Below are positions 14,192 to 22,940 of a stretch of DNA of 30,300 nt, piece after piece. The stretch comes from a virus. Position 1 is the first letter of the stretch. Each line of letters begins with the position of its first letter. The DNA lies in IMG/VR virus record IMGVR_UViG_3300027762_000027, positions 1-30,300 of that record, one strand, 5' to 3'. The position numbers and the translations under genes were made by a program. A model generated the notes under the pieces. That model was not told the DNA's origin, did not search any database, and was given only the letters and a program-made list of their open reading frames with translations.

Positions 14192-16135
14192 ATGTCAATC
14201 CTTTTAGATGGTGGTAGACCACAGACAACACTAACTAATATTATAACTAATGGTAATTTTACAAATGGGGATAGTTGGACTCCTGCAAATGGAACAGAAG
14301 GTGTATCGGGTAATGTGTATAGTTTGACAGGCAATGGTGATGGTGCTGTTGTATCTACAAGCCAATCAACAAGTACAGCAGTAGCTAGTGGCAAGAAAAT
14401 TTACATCAAGCTACTAGCTAAAGTTACTAATGCTGATTGTAGTTCTATAACTGTGACAATGGATGGTAGTACAGCAGGTACAGAAACAACAGTAATTACC
14501 CAAGCTACACCAAGTATAGATACTTCGTATGTGTTGGAGGGTATATTGACTACTCCTGCTGATTTTACAGGAAATTACGTTATTGCAATAAAACATACTT
14601 ATGCAAGTGCAGAAACAGCAGACACTAAAGTATTACAAATAGAAAAGGTAATAGCAATAGATATAAGAAATCTGGCATTAAGTACCAATACTGTTTTAGC
14701 TGCCAAAATGGATGAATCATCTGGAACTGTTGTTACAGATTCAATACAAAATTATCAAGGAACAGCAGGAGCAGGAGCAGTGGCAGGTGCTAGTGGTAGA
14801 GCATTTGACGGTGGTGCAAATGCAAAAATAACCTACGGTAATCAAGTTATTCCGCTAGGGGCTAAAAGTATTAAAACAAAAATTCAACGCAATGGAATAT
14901 CAAAAGCATTAGAAGTCCTAGCGGATAACGCTGATATGAGCGAGTCTAATCATGGGACGAGTTTGAGTTTGAAAGGTTATGGTATCGACCAGTATGTAAA
15001 ATTATCAATACAATCAAATACATCTAATGGAAGCACGACTTTTAGTGATAGTTCAACATCTAATCATTCTATAAGCCGAAATGGCGATACACAGCATAGT
15101 ACAACACAGAAAAAATTTGGGAGTTCATCGATATTTTTTGATGGCACAGGTGATGATTTAGTTGTAGCTAGTTCAAACGATTTTATATTCGGTTCTGATA
15201 ATTTTACCATTGATTGGTGGCAACATCCAACCGAAATTACAGGTAATGATTATATGGTTTGTTCATACAATTCATCGGCAGGAAATAGTTTTTATATTGA
15301 TTTCCAACCTGGAACATCAAATCGATTTATGTTTTATGCAACTGTTGGTGGTAGTGTAACGGCTCAATATTATTTCGCTGTAACAAAACAAAAGGATGTA
15401 TGGAAACATTACGCTTTAGTTAGAAACGGTACTGACATAAAACTTTATGAAAATGGAACAGCTTTAACAAGGACTGAGGCGACTGCAGTTAGTACAAATT
15501 CTATTGGTAATACACAAACATCATTTGTATTAGGTAGTTTTGTGAATAATTATTACTTTAAGGGTTATATAGACGAATTTAGAGTGTCAAAAGGAATTGC
15601 AAGATGGACAAGTAATTTTACGCCTCCTACTACCTCTTATAACTTAGAAACCTTAAATTTTAGTTCATACAAAGGCTCAGCTGGAAAGCGTTTCGATTTA
15701 ACAGGTAAAACATATTTAACAGACAACGTGCTATATGATGTAATGTGTACTTGGGATGGTACTACATCAGCCAATAAAGTTAAGATGTATATTAAGTCTC
15801 TATCGGGTACTAATGACGGCAAGTGGCATAATGGTTCGGCTTGGGTGACAAGCATAGCAAGTCATGCAACTACAACGGCTGCTAGTACAGAAACAACTGA
15901 TGCTAGTTATAATTTAGTATTAGGACAAAAAGCTAATACTGGCGGAGCTACAGAGGCCTACGGTGGTACAATGAGCCAAGTTGAGATTAATAATAACGAA
16001 TCTGCTGTTATGTTAAATTATTTTGATAATCCAGGTTATCAGTTTCCTGTTGTAGCACAAATGAAAAGATGGTTAGATATATTTAGTGGTGGATGGTTTG
16101 ATACGACAAAAGCAATACCAAAACGTATTTTTTAG
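14192..16135 (+). CDS. Carbohydrate-binding-like virion protein with LamG-type domains
   Basis: This 647-residue protein has AAAGGGGG (14177-14184) before ATG 14192. Residues about 12-158 (NIITNGNFTNGDSWTP onward) look like a CBM/galactose-binding beta sandwich. From about 159 a LamG/concanavalin-like fold begins (AKMDESSGTVVTDSI, GRAFDGGANAKI). It appears interrupted at about residue 265 by a complete second LamG-like domain (KFGSSSIFFDGTGDDLVV, FGSDNFTIDWW, YFKGYIDEFRVSKGIARW) up to about 487. The first fold then resumes (LYDVMCTWDGTTSANKVKMYI ... LGQKAN ... GTMSQVEINN). Such domains bind glycans or decorate capsids, so host attachment is plausible. The stop codon overlaps the next ribosome site. 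Confidence 0.75.
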   Translation: MSILLDGGRPQTTLTNIITNGNFTNGDSWTPANGTEGVSGNVYSLTGNGDGAVVSTSQSTSTAVASGKKIYIKLLAKVTNADCSSITVTMDGSTAGTETTVITQATPSIDTSYVLEGILTTPADFTGNYVIAIKHTYASAETADTKVLQIEKVIAIDIRNLALSTNTVLAAKMDESSGTVVTDSIQNYQGTAGAGAVAGASGRAFDGGANAKITYGNQVIPLGAKSIKTKIQRNGISKALEVLADNADMSESNHGTSLSLKGYGIDQYVKLSIQSNTSNGSTTFSDSSTSNHSISRNGDTQHSTTQKKFGSSSIFFDGTGDDLVVASSNDFIFGSDNFTIDWWQHPTEITGNDYMVCSYNSSAGNSFYIDFQPGTSNRFMFYATVGGSVTAQYYFAVTKQKDVWKHYALVRNGTDIKLYENGTALTRTEATAVSTNSIGNTQTSFVLGSFVNNYYFKGYIDEFRVSKGIARWTSNFTPPTTSYNLETLNFSSYKGSAGKRFDLTGKTYLTDNVLYDVMCTWDGTTSANKVKMYIKSLSGTNDGKWHNGSAWVTSIASHATTTAASTETTDASYNLVLGQKANTGGATEAYGGTMSQVEINNNESAVMLNYFDNPGYQFPVVAQMKRWLDIFSGGWFDTTKAIPKRIF

Positions 16136-16145
16136 GAGGTGTGAA

Positions 16146-18011
16146 ATGACAACATTTAATGAGTTGCTTTCTCAGGGAGGTACTACTGGTTGGGTAGATG
16201 AATTAATAGAGACATATAACGAGCAAATGAATGAAGTTATAGAGGCGGCGGATTCCGAATGGACTGCCTTTTTTGATGGGAAAGATACAACATGGACTAA
16301 CTTTTTAAGTGGAATTGAGTCTGACTGGTCGGATTATTTGGTTGCTAAAGATGGTGAGCTTGAAGATTGGTTGGATGAGAACTCTGGTAGTTTAGGAATG
16401 TTAGAGGCTGAGAGCATATCGTTAGGGCTTGATGCAGACTCGACAGCCGCTACATTTGGTGTTGCAATAGGACACTATGCTACTGCTGGAGGAAATGCAG
16501 ATCCATTGGATAGTGGTTCTGTTGCTGTTGGATATAATTCTATTACTACAGGAAGAGATTCTGTTTCTGTTGGAAATGAAGCTACAACTACACATTTAAA
16601 AGGAGTGGCAGTCGGTTATTCTGCTGATTCTACAGCAGATTTTGCAGTGGCTGTAGGAACTAATGCTGATTCTAGTGCTGAGGGTGCAATCTCAATAGGT
16701 GATAATCCAACTGCAAGTGCTGCTGATTCAATTGCTATAGGTACAACAACTACTGCTAGTGGAGTTGAATCAATTGCAATTGGAAATTCTGCTGCTGCTC
16801 CTTCTGCTGATTCAATAGTCATAGGTAGTGCGGCGGCGGCAACTGGTGGGGCAACAAGTGCAATTGTTATAGGTGACGGTGCGAGTGGTACAGGTGTAAG
16901 CTCAATAAGTATCGGCGATACCACTGAGGCAACCAATAGCTATGCTATAGGAGTTGGTTTCGAAACTAACGCAACTGGTCATTCATCTATTGGTATTGGC
17001 TACAGAGCAAATTCAACTACAAATAATACAGTCGCTATTGGAACTACTGCTGAGGCTACAACTACTGGATCTATTTCTATAGGTTATGATGCCACATCGG
17101 AAACTGGTACTTATGGATTAACAATAGGTTATGGCGGTCTCACTTCTGGGCAATACGGAATAGGTGTTGGTTATGATACAACAACATCGGGAGCTAGTGC
17201 TATTGCTATAGGAAAAGGTGTTAGTGCAACTGGTGTTAGTGGTGTAGCTGTTGGCAATAACACGACAAGGGCACAAGGTAATTTCGGTGTTGCTCTTGGG
17301 ACGGATGCTAAGGCTGACGGTCTTTCTAGCGTAGCTTTAGGAATAGGAGCTCAAGCTGCTGGAGATTACTCCGTTGCAATAGGTATTAATTCATCCGCAC
17401 CTAATGCAAGTGAAATTGTTTTGGGTAAAACCTCTACCCCACCAACTGTAAAAATTCCTGGAGATTGTGCCATAACTGGGGCTATTTCAAAAGGTTCTGG
17501 TACATTTAAAATAACTCATCCACTCGATACAAATAAATTTCTTATACATGGATTCGTTGAGTCTCCTAGATATGACCTTATATATAGAGGCAGAGTCAAA
17601 CTTAAAAATGGTTCTGCTAATATAGACATTGACGAATCAAGTAATATGACAACAGGCACATTCACAGCTCTTACTCAAAATGCAGAGGTTACAAGTTTGT
17701 GTAATAGGGCTGGTTTTGCAAGGGTTCGAGCTACGGAAATAGTTGAAGGTAAATTTACTATAGAGTGCGAGGACAAAACAAGTGACGAAATAGCGTGGGT
17801 TGTTATAGCTGAAAGAGCAGACGAACATATTAAAAATAACAAAGCAGCTTTTACAGATAATGACGGACACCTAATTCCAGAGATAGATAAATTGGACACC
17901 GATATAATTGAAGATAAGGTAAGAAACGCAAAGACAGACGAAGAGGCAAACGAAATAAGAGAAAAAGAATATAAAAAATTGAAACCAAAAAAGAAAAATA
18001 AAAGTCAATAG
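16146..18011 (+). CDS. Tail fibre/spike with YadA-head-like repeats
   Basis: This 621-residue protein starts at ATG 16146 behind AGGAGG (16134-16139). Residues 1-85 are acidic and helical with Trp-containing repeats (SEWTAFFDGKDTTWTNFLSG). Residues 90 to about 433 contain about 24 repeats of roughly 14 residues of the SxAIGxxAxAxGxx type, the left-handed beta-roll repeat of YadA/trimeric autotransporter heads. The C-terminal part has a SGTFKITHPLDTNKFLIHGF and VESPRYDLIYRG module seen in phage and bacterial fibre-like proteins. The tail is lysine-rich. No signal peptide or membrane anchor is present, so it is a phage fibre rather than an adhesin. It is probably a trimer. Confidence 0.8.
   Translation: MTTFNELLSQGGTTGWVDELIETYNEQMNEVIEAADSEWTAFFDGKDTTWTNFLSGIESDWSDYLVAKDGELEDWLDENSGSLGMLEAESISLGLDADSTAATFGVAIGHYATAGGNADPLDSGSVAVGYNSITTGRDSVSVGNEATTTHLKGVAVGYSADSTADFAVAVGTNADSSAEGAISIGDNPTASAADSIAIGTTTTASGVESIAIGNSAAAPSADSIVIGSAAAATGGATSAIVIGDGASGTGVSSISIGDTTEATNSYAIGVGFETNATGHSSIGIGYRANSTTNNTVAIGTTAEATTTGSISIGYDATSETGTYGLTIGYGGLTSGQYGIGVGYDTTTSGASAIAIGKGVSATGVSGVAVGNNTTRAQGNFGVALGTDAKADGLSSVALGIGAQAAGDYSVAIGINSSAPNASEIVLGKTSTPPTVKIPGDCAITGAISKGSGTFKITHPLDTNKFLIHGFVESPRYDLIYRGRVKLKNGSANIDIDESSNMTTGTFTALTQNAEVTSLCNRAGFARVRATEIVEGKFTIECEDKTSDEIAWVVIAERADEHIKNNKAAFTDNDGHLIPEIDKLDTDIIEDKVRNAKTDEEANEIREKEYKKLKPKKKNKSQ
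16413..17445 (+). repeat. About 24 YadA-head-type coding repeats
   Basis: Successive units such as SVAVGYNSITTGRD, SIAIGTTTTASGVE and SVALGIGAQAAGDY share the (S/G)x(A/S)(I/V)G core. The period is mostly 42 bases, with a few units of 45 or 48. Copies are diverged at DNA level. Confidence 0.85.
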
Positions 18012-18023
18012 GAGGTGGGTATA

Positions 18024-18653
18024 TTGACCGTTGCTGAAATAATTGCATGGGCTGACAGATACTTTGACAATCAGGTATCAGAAGCTAACAAAATAAAAGA
18101 TTTGGATATGTTACATAAAAAAATATATATGACAATTGGTAGGTTGAAACAGGATTACACATCCTATTCCACTACCTCAACAGATGGGCAAATTGCTTAC
18201 ACTCTTCCTACTGATTGCAGAATTGACAATATTATTGGTGTAATGGTTTCTCAATCAGACCTAGTCAATTATGATGAGTATGAGTTTGCTGGGATAAAAG
18301 ATAAAATAGATAACGGGAAATACTACGCTGTTGGTAATGGGAATACAATTTTAATTTCAAATTATGGTGAGGCTTTAAATTCAACTGGTTTATTTATAAA
18401 GATTTTATATTATAAGATACCAGCTACCATCACATTAAGCACTGATACTCCAGAACTAGACAGCATGTATCACACTCTACTTTGTTATTTGTTAGTACAG
18501 ACTTTAGCAGTGCAAGGACAAAATCCTAACACTGATATTGCTGACTATTACCAAAACAAGTATGAAGAAGAATTAAAAATTGTGGCAGATGATTTAACAG
18601 ATAGGTTTAATTCAACACCGACTAACTACAACCAATCGAAAGAGTGGTGGTAA
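18024..18653 (+). CDS. Head-tail adaptor protein (probable)
   Basis: This 209-residue protein probably starts at TTG 18024, six bases after AGGAGGTG (18010-18017); the GTG at 18015 overlaps that ribosome site and is unlikely. Features are an N-terminal helix (TVAEIIAWADRYF), a beta segment with AYTLPTDCRIDNIIGVMV, a YNxKIPATITLSTDTPELD-like strand region and a C-terminal helix ending in a YYQNKYEEELKIVADDL segment. This pattern matches podovirus-type adaptor proteins that bind the portal ring from below. The hub-like gene two bases downstream supports it. Assignment is by pattern and context. Confidence 0.7.
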   Translation: MTVAEIIAWADRYFDNQVSEANKIKDLDMLHKKIYMTIGRLKQDYTSYSTTSTDGQIAYTLPTDCRIDNIIGVMVSQSDLVNYDEYEFAGIKDKIDNGKYYAVGNGNTILISNYGEALNSTGLFIKILYYKIPATITLSTDTPELDSMYHTLLCYLLVQTLAVQGQNPNTDIADYYQNKYEEELKIVADDLTDRFNSTPTNYNQSKEWW

Positions 18654-18654
18654 T

Positions 18655-20826
18655 ATGGCATACTTTAATAAAAAAATTCGTTATACTAGAAGTCCACAAG
18701 ATCTAATACAATTAGGAGATGGAGTTAATACATCCATTGGAACTTTTGATATAAAAAAGTCTGAGGCTGTTTCAAGTTATAACACGCTATCTCAAAACTA
18801 TCCTTCACTATCTGTTAGACGAGGTATGAGCACACCTTTTACGAATGTTACTGGTCCGATTAACGCAATAGGTGTGAGAAACAATACTGAGGTTCACATT
18901 CTCGATAACACTACATGGAAAAAATGGAATGGAACTTCATGGGATACATTGGCTACTGGGCTGACTAACACAAAGTCTAAGATATTTGACTTTGTAAGAG
19001 AGGCAGATAGATTAACTATTCTAGTTAATGGCACAGATAGAAAGTCTTATGATGGAACAACTGTAAGTAATCTATGGGACAACAGGCAAGGTTCTGCTTT
19101 CACAGGGAAAACATGGGATATATCTACTATAGTTAACAATAAAATGTTTGTGCGTATGACTAATGTAGGTGATATAGGGAAAGTTGGCATATATGATATA
19201 GTTGAAGATAGTTGGAGTATGGGTGCTGACCTTGGTTATACTTGGCAACACATGGTTCTGGTAGATAATATAATATACACCATATACACAAATACAGGGA
19301 CATACTATTTGGGTGCGTATGATACGCAGTCCGATACTTGGAATACATCATTAGCTGCTCCTGGATTTTCATTATTCGGGATTGCTGCAATAGGAAAAAA
19401 AGTGTATGCGTGTAGAATCGTAGGTAATACTCTCATGGAGTATGATATAGACGGTGATTCTTGGTCAAGTTTGACTGCTCCTAGTGTTACTTGTACTCTA
19501 TTTACTTCTATAAGTAATACTTTGTATTTCAGACAAGACACATCTCCATATAGAATAATTAAATACAATACAACGAGCAGTGCATGGGATGTGACCTCTG
19601 GTTCTAGTCCAGGTGCATTATGGGATACTGGGTATAGTGTAACTTACAATAGCAATATCTATGCTAGACAATACAATAGTCCATATGCAATGTGGATTTA
19701 TAATACGACAACTAACACTTGGGATACTACCACAGGAGGTTCTTTAGGATCACTATGGCAAGGAGCAGCAGTATATCTGTACGGTGATGAGATTGCTATA
19801 ATATCACAACTCACTTCAACAGGAGTAATAATTAAATATTATATACTATATAATTCATGGGGTGAGGATGAAGTTTTCCAATCTCCTAAAACAAATTTAT
19901 ATACATCCAGTGACTACAGACTTTTTGCATTAGATGGTGTTACTCTAAAATGTTCAGACATTGCCATACCTACAGAGTGGTTATTTGGTGATTCAGACTC
20001 TATAACAATAACATCAATGATAGGTGCTGGTACTGCTATTGCAAGGTATAAAAATATGACTATATGTTTTTCAGATAATTCAATGCACATTTTATTGGGC
20101 GATGATACTGAAAATTTCAGATGGTCTGACACAATCAAAGCTGGGTGTTTGTCTAGTAGAGGTCACACTATACATGACGATACATTATACTTCGCTGATT
20201 ATAATTCTATAAAAACTTTCAGCGGTGGAATCGCTAGAGATATAAGCCAGAAAGTAAGGCGTTATATGGAAGGTATAAATTATACTTATAAAGAATCCGT
20301 TTGTATGGGTGCTGATGATAGGTATATATATACATCCATTCCGTATGGTTCTACTGTAAACAATGTTACTTTAGTCTATGATACACAGACTAATAATTGG
20401 TATCCTATTGAAAAAGGGTTCAATGAATTTCTACGTGTTGGAGAATATATATACGGGATAGACTCAACCACAGTATGGAGACTTAACAGCGGTACAACAG
20501 ATAGCGGAGAAGCTATAGTGTGGAGACATGAAACAGGAGCTTGGTTTGACGGTAAATTACGTCAACAAAAAGTTATATCTGATATATATATGTTAGTTGA
20601 TTTGCCTATAGGTAGTACATTGACAGTCAGCTATTCTACTTCTGTAGATAATGACGATTGGGAATCTCTTTATACTTTTACAGCAGATGCAGACGAACAA
20701 AATACCAGGGTTCAAATTCCAACTAATAAACTACAGTCAGTTAATTGGTATAGGTTGAAATTCAGTGGTACTGGACCATGTCAAATAATTTATATTGAGC
20801 CGCACATGAGAATAAATACTGTTTAA
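18655..20826 (+). CDS. Tail hub/nozzle-type beta-propeller protein with kelch-like repeats
   Basis: This 723-residue protein begins one base after the adaptor stop, with only a weak ribosome site (GAGTGG), so its translation is probably coupled. The N-terminus (RSPQDLIQLGDGVNTSIGTF) and the C-terminal half (LFALDGVTLKCSDIAIPTEW, YKNMTICFSDNSMHILLGDD, LYFADYNSIKTFSGG) resemble the beta-propeller hub/nozzle proteins of podoviruses. Residues about 170-405 contain kelch-like blades, each with a YDxxxDSW or YNTTTNTW motif (IYDIVEDSW, AYDTQSDTW, EYDIDGDSW, KYNTTSSAW, IYNTTTNTW). This stretch looks like an extra propeller inserted into the hub. The role is closing the tail below the adaptor and holding fibres. 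Confidence 0.72.
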   Translation: MAYFNKKIRYTRSPQDLIQLGDGVNTSIGTFDIKKSEAVSSYNTLSQNYPSLSVRRGMSTPFTNVTGPINAIGVRNNTEVHILDNTTWKKWNGTSWDTLATGLTNTKSKIFDFVREADRLTILVNGTDRKSYDGTTVSNLWDNRQGSAFTGKTWDISTIVNNKMFVRMTNVGDIGKVGIYDIVEDSWSMGADLGYTWQHMVLVDNIIYTIYTNTGTYYLGAYDTQSDTWNTSLAAPGFSLFGIAAIGKKVYACRIVGNTLMEYDIDGDSWSSLTAPSVTCTLFTSISNTLYFRQDTSPYRIIKYNTTSSAWDVTSGSSPGALWDTGYSVTYNSNIYARQYNSPYAMWIYNTTTNTWDTTTGGSLGSLWQGAAVYLYGDEIAIISQLTSTGVIIKYYILYNSWGEDEVFQSPKTNLYTSSDYRLFALDGVTLKCSDIAIPTEWLFGDSDSITITSMIGAGTAIARYKNMTICFSDNSMHILLGDDTENFRWSDTIKAGCLSSRGHTIHDDTLYFADYNSIKTFSGGIARDISQKVRRYMEGINYTYKESVCMGADDRYIYTSIPYGSTVNNVTLVYDTQTNNWYPIEKGFNEFLRVGEYIYGIDSTTVWRLNSGTTDSGEAIVWRHETGAWFDGKLRQQKVISDIYMLVDLPIGSTLTVSYSTSVDNDDWESLYTFTADADEQNTRVQIPTNKLQSVNWYRLKFSGTGPCQIIYIEPHMRINTV

Positions 20827-20839
20827 AAGGAGGTCTGAA

Positions 20840-21013
20840 ATGGCTGAGAACTTGCCAAAATTTCAATCGGTTAGATTGGTTAGTGATGATATAAAAATAA
20901 TAGCAGATTCACTACACGAACTTAATAGAAATTTAGAGTTTATGTTTGATAATATAAATAGGGTATTAAGCAACTTAGATGATAGAATAAGTAATATAGA
21001 GGAGGGCACATAG
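20840..21013 (+). CDS. 57-residue helical protein, unknown function
   Basis: The ATG at 20840 has AAAGGAGG at 20826-20833, and the frame runs to TAG at 21011-21013, directly abutting the next ATG. The sequence is almost wholly helical with hydrophobic residues at heptad spacing (LHELNRNLEFMFDNINRVL), so a small coiled coil is likely. The strong ribosome site, tight packing and coding-like composition make it a real gene. It could be a minor virion protein, or an oligomerisation partner of the neighbours. Confidence 0.75.
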   Translation: MAENLPKFQSVRLVSDDIKIIADSLHELNRNLEFMFDNINRVLSNLDDRISNIEEGT

Positions 21014-22924
21014 ATGGCTATAAGTCTTAGAGATTATGCAGCACAAAAAGGTTATACAGTAGGGTATAAAGACGGAAAAGTTTCTATAACCAATCCTAAC
21101 ACTGGTTATTCAACTGGTTTTGCTGCTGGTCAAGGTTCGCCTTATGGTGTTGGTGTTTATACTGGCGGTACTCATTATTTATCTGATGCTAGTAAATTAG
21201 ATGGTATTATGAGCTCAACGAGTCTTAGAGATTATGCAGCACAAAACGGATACAATGTTGGGTATTCAAATGGATACGTATCTTTAAATAATCCTACAAC
21301 TGGGTATACAACTGGTTTTCAGTCTGGAAGTGGGTCTAGTCTTGGTGTAGGTGGTATGTCTGGTGGTTCAAACTATGTAACAGATCCGACTAAATTACAA
21401 AGTATAATGAATCAGCAATCTAAAACTCAACCAATTTTGAATAACCCTAGTATCACTACATCGCCAAATTCTTATACACCAAAGTATTTAGATAACACTA
21501 GCACACAAACAACATTAAACAATTTAGGTAGTTCACAATTTAATTATCCTTCTTTGACAAACGAAAATATACAAAGTCAATTAGGTAATATTCAGAATCA
21601 GCAATTTAATTATCCTTCTTTGACAAATGAGAACATACAAGGTCAACTAAGTAATATGCAAAACCAACAATTTGATTATCCAGAGCTAACAAATTCAATG
21701 GTACAAGATGAACTAAACAAATTAAATACACAATTTCAATATGGCAATTTGACAAATGAGGATGTAATGAAGAGTCTAAATTCTTTAAGTAGACAATTCA
21801 ATTACAATCCTAATCAAGATACAGCCTTACAAGCGGCACAAAGACAAGCACAAGATGCTGTTAAGAAATATATGGCAAGGAATGGGATGCTTTATTCAGA
21901 CAGTGCGAAAACTCGTATGTTGTCTGAGTCTCAAAATCTTATACCTCAATTTGAGGAGCGTTCATATGGAAGGTTTAAAGATGAGCTAGGTAGAGAAAAA
22001 GATATATTAGGTATGAGATTGCAAGAAAGAGACAGTGCATATGATAGATTCAGTGGAGATAGACAACATGGTCTTGGCGTATTAGAACAGAAAGTAAATA
22101 TGAGAGATTCTGAGTATGACAAATTTAGAGATAACAGACAATTTGGTATGGATGTACTTGGGAAACAAATGGATGTAAGAGAAAGTGAATACGATAAATT
22201 TAGAGATAGTCAGCAACTTGGTCTTGATGTTTTAGGAAAACAGATGGATGCTAGAGAAAGTGAGTATAATAAATATCAAGATAATATACAAAACCAATAT
22301 AATTTATTGAGTCAAAAAGCCCAGTTAGAGCAATTAAATTATACTGAGTATAAAGATTTACAACAGTTAGAATTACAGCAATATGGTGCTGTTTTATCGC
22401 CAGAGGCACGTAGACAAATGACAATATTTAATACAATACCAAATGATTTAAAACGTGATTTAGAGACTACTTTTGGTGGCGATTATAATGCTGAAATAAA
22501 TAGATTGAGAGCAACTGATCCGAATCATTATATGATTCCATATTTAGAGGCAATGAGATTGAATAAGATATTAAAAGATCCTAATTCCCTATCAAAACAT
22601 GGTAGCCAGTATGGAATAACGGCTCCTTCATTGGCAAGTAATAGTGTGGAATACGATACGAATAGATACCAAAGAGATATAGCTCAGGTCGAATCACAAT
22701 GGGCTAGTCAAATTAAGAGTGCTGAGTATCAGAAAATCAAGGTAGATATAGAGTCTGGAAACTTACAGAACGCACAAGCAAAAATATTGAACTCTTACTT
22801 ACCACAAGAAATGAAATTAAAATTATTACAAATGTCTGCCGATTTGGCTGCGACTAAAGCAAGTACCACTAATACATACGCTGATACTGCATACACAAAT
22901 AAATCAACTGCATTAATGAAATAG
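21014..22924 (+). CDS. Internal virion/tail-associated repeat protein
   Basis: This 636-residue protein has GAGGAGGG (20999-21006) upstream of ATG 21014. Two copies of a SLRDYAAQxGYxVGYxxGxVS ... NPxTGYxTGF domain occupy about residues 4-65 and 72-130. They resemble the copper-amine-oxidase N-like fold seen in Gram-positive cell-surface proteins. Three to four FNYPSLTNENIQ-type repeats (about 175-265) and then four or five helical repeats ending in RxSEYDKFRDxxQ (about 330-430) follow. The C-terminus is Gln/Ala-rich and helical. It precedes the giant ejection-type protein and is probably an internal or ejected virion protein. The function is inferred from place and composition. Confidence 0.65.
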   Translation: MAISLRDYAAQKGYTVGYKDGKVSITNPNTGYSTGFAAGQGSPYGVGVYTGGTHYLSDASKLDGIMSSTSLRDYAAQNGYNVGYSNGYVSLNNPTTGYTTGFQSGSGSSLGVGGMSGGSNYVTDPTKLQSIMNQQSKTQPILNNPSITTSPNSYTPKYLDNTSTQTTLNNLGSSQFNYPSLTNENIQSQLGNIQNQQFNYPSLTNENIQGQLSNMQNQQFDYPELTNSMVQDELNKLNTQFQYGNLTNEDVMKSLNSLSRQFNYNPNQDTALQAAQRQAQDAVKKYMARNGMLYSDSAKTRMLSESQNLIPQFEERSYGRFKDELGREKDILGMRLQERDSAYDRFSGDRQHGLGVLEQKVNMRDSEYDKFRDNRQFGMDVLGKQMDVRESEYDKFRDSQQLGLDVLGKQMDARESEYNKYQDNIQNQYNLLSQKAQLEQLNYTEYKDLQQLELQQYGAVLSPEARRQMTIFNTIPNDLKRDLETTFGGDYNAEINRLRATDPNHYMIPYLEAMRLNKILKDPNSLSKHGSQYGITAPSLASNSVEYDTNRYQRDIAQVESQWASQIKSAEYQKIKVDIESGNLQNAQAKILNSYLPQEMKLKLLQMSADLAATKASTTNTYADTAYTNKSTALMK

Positions 22925-22940
22925 AGAGGAGAATGGTTTT

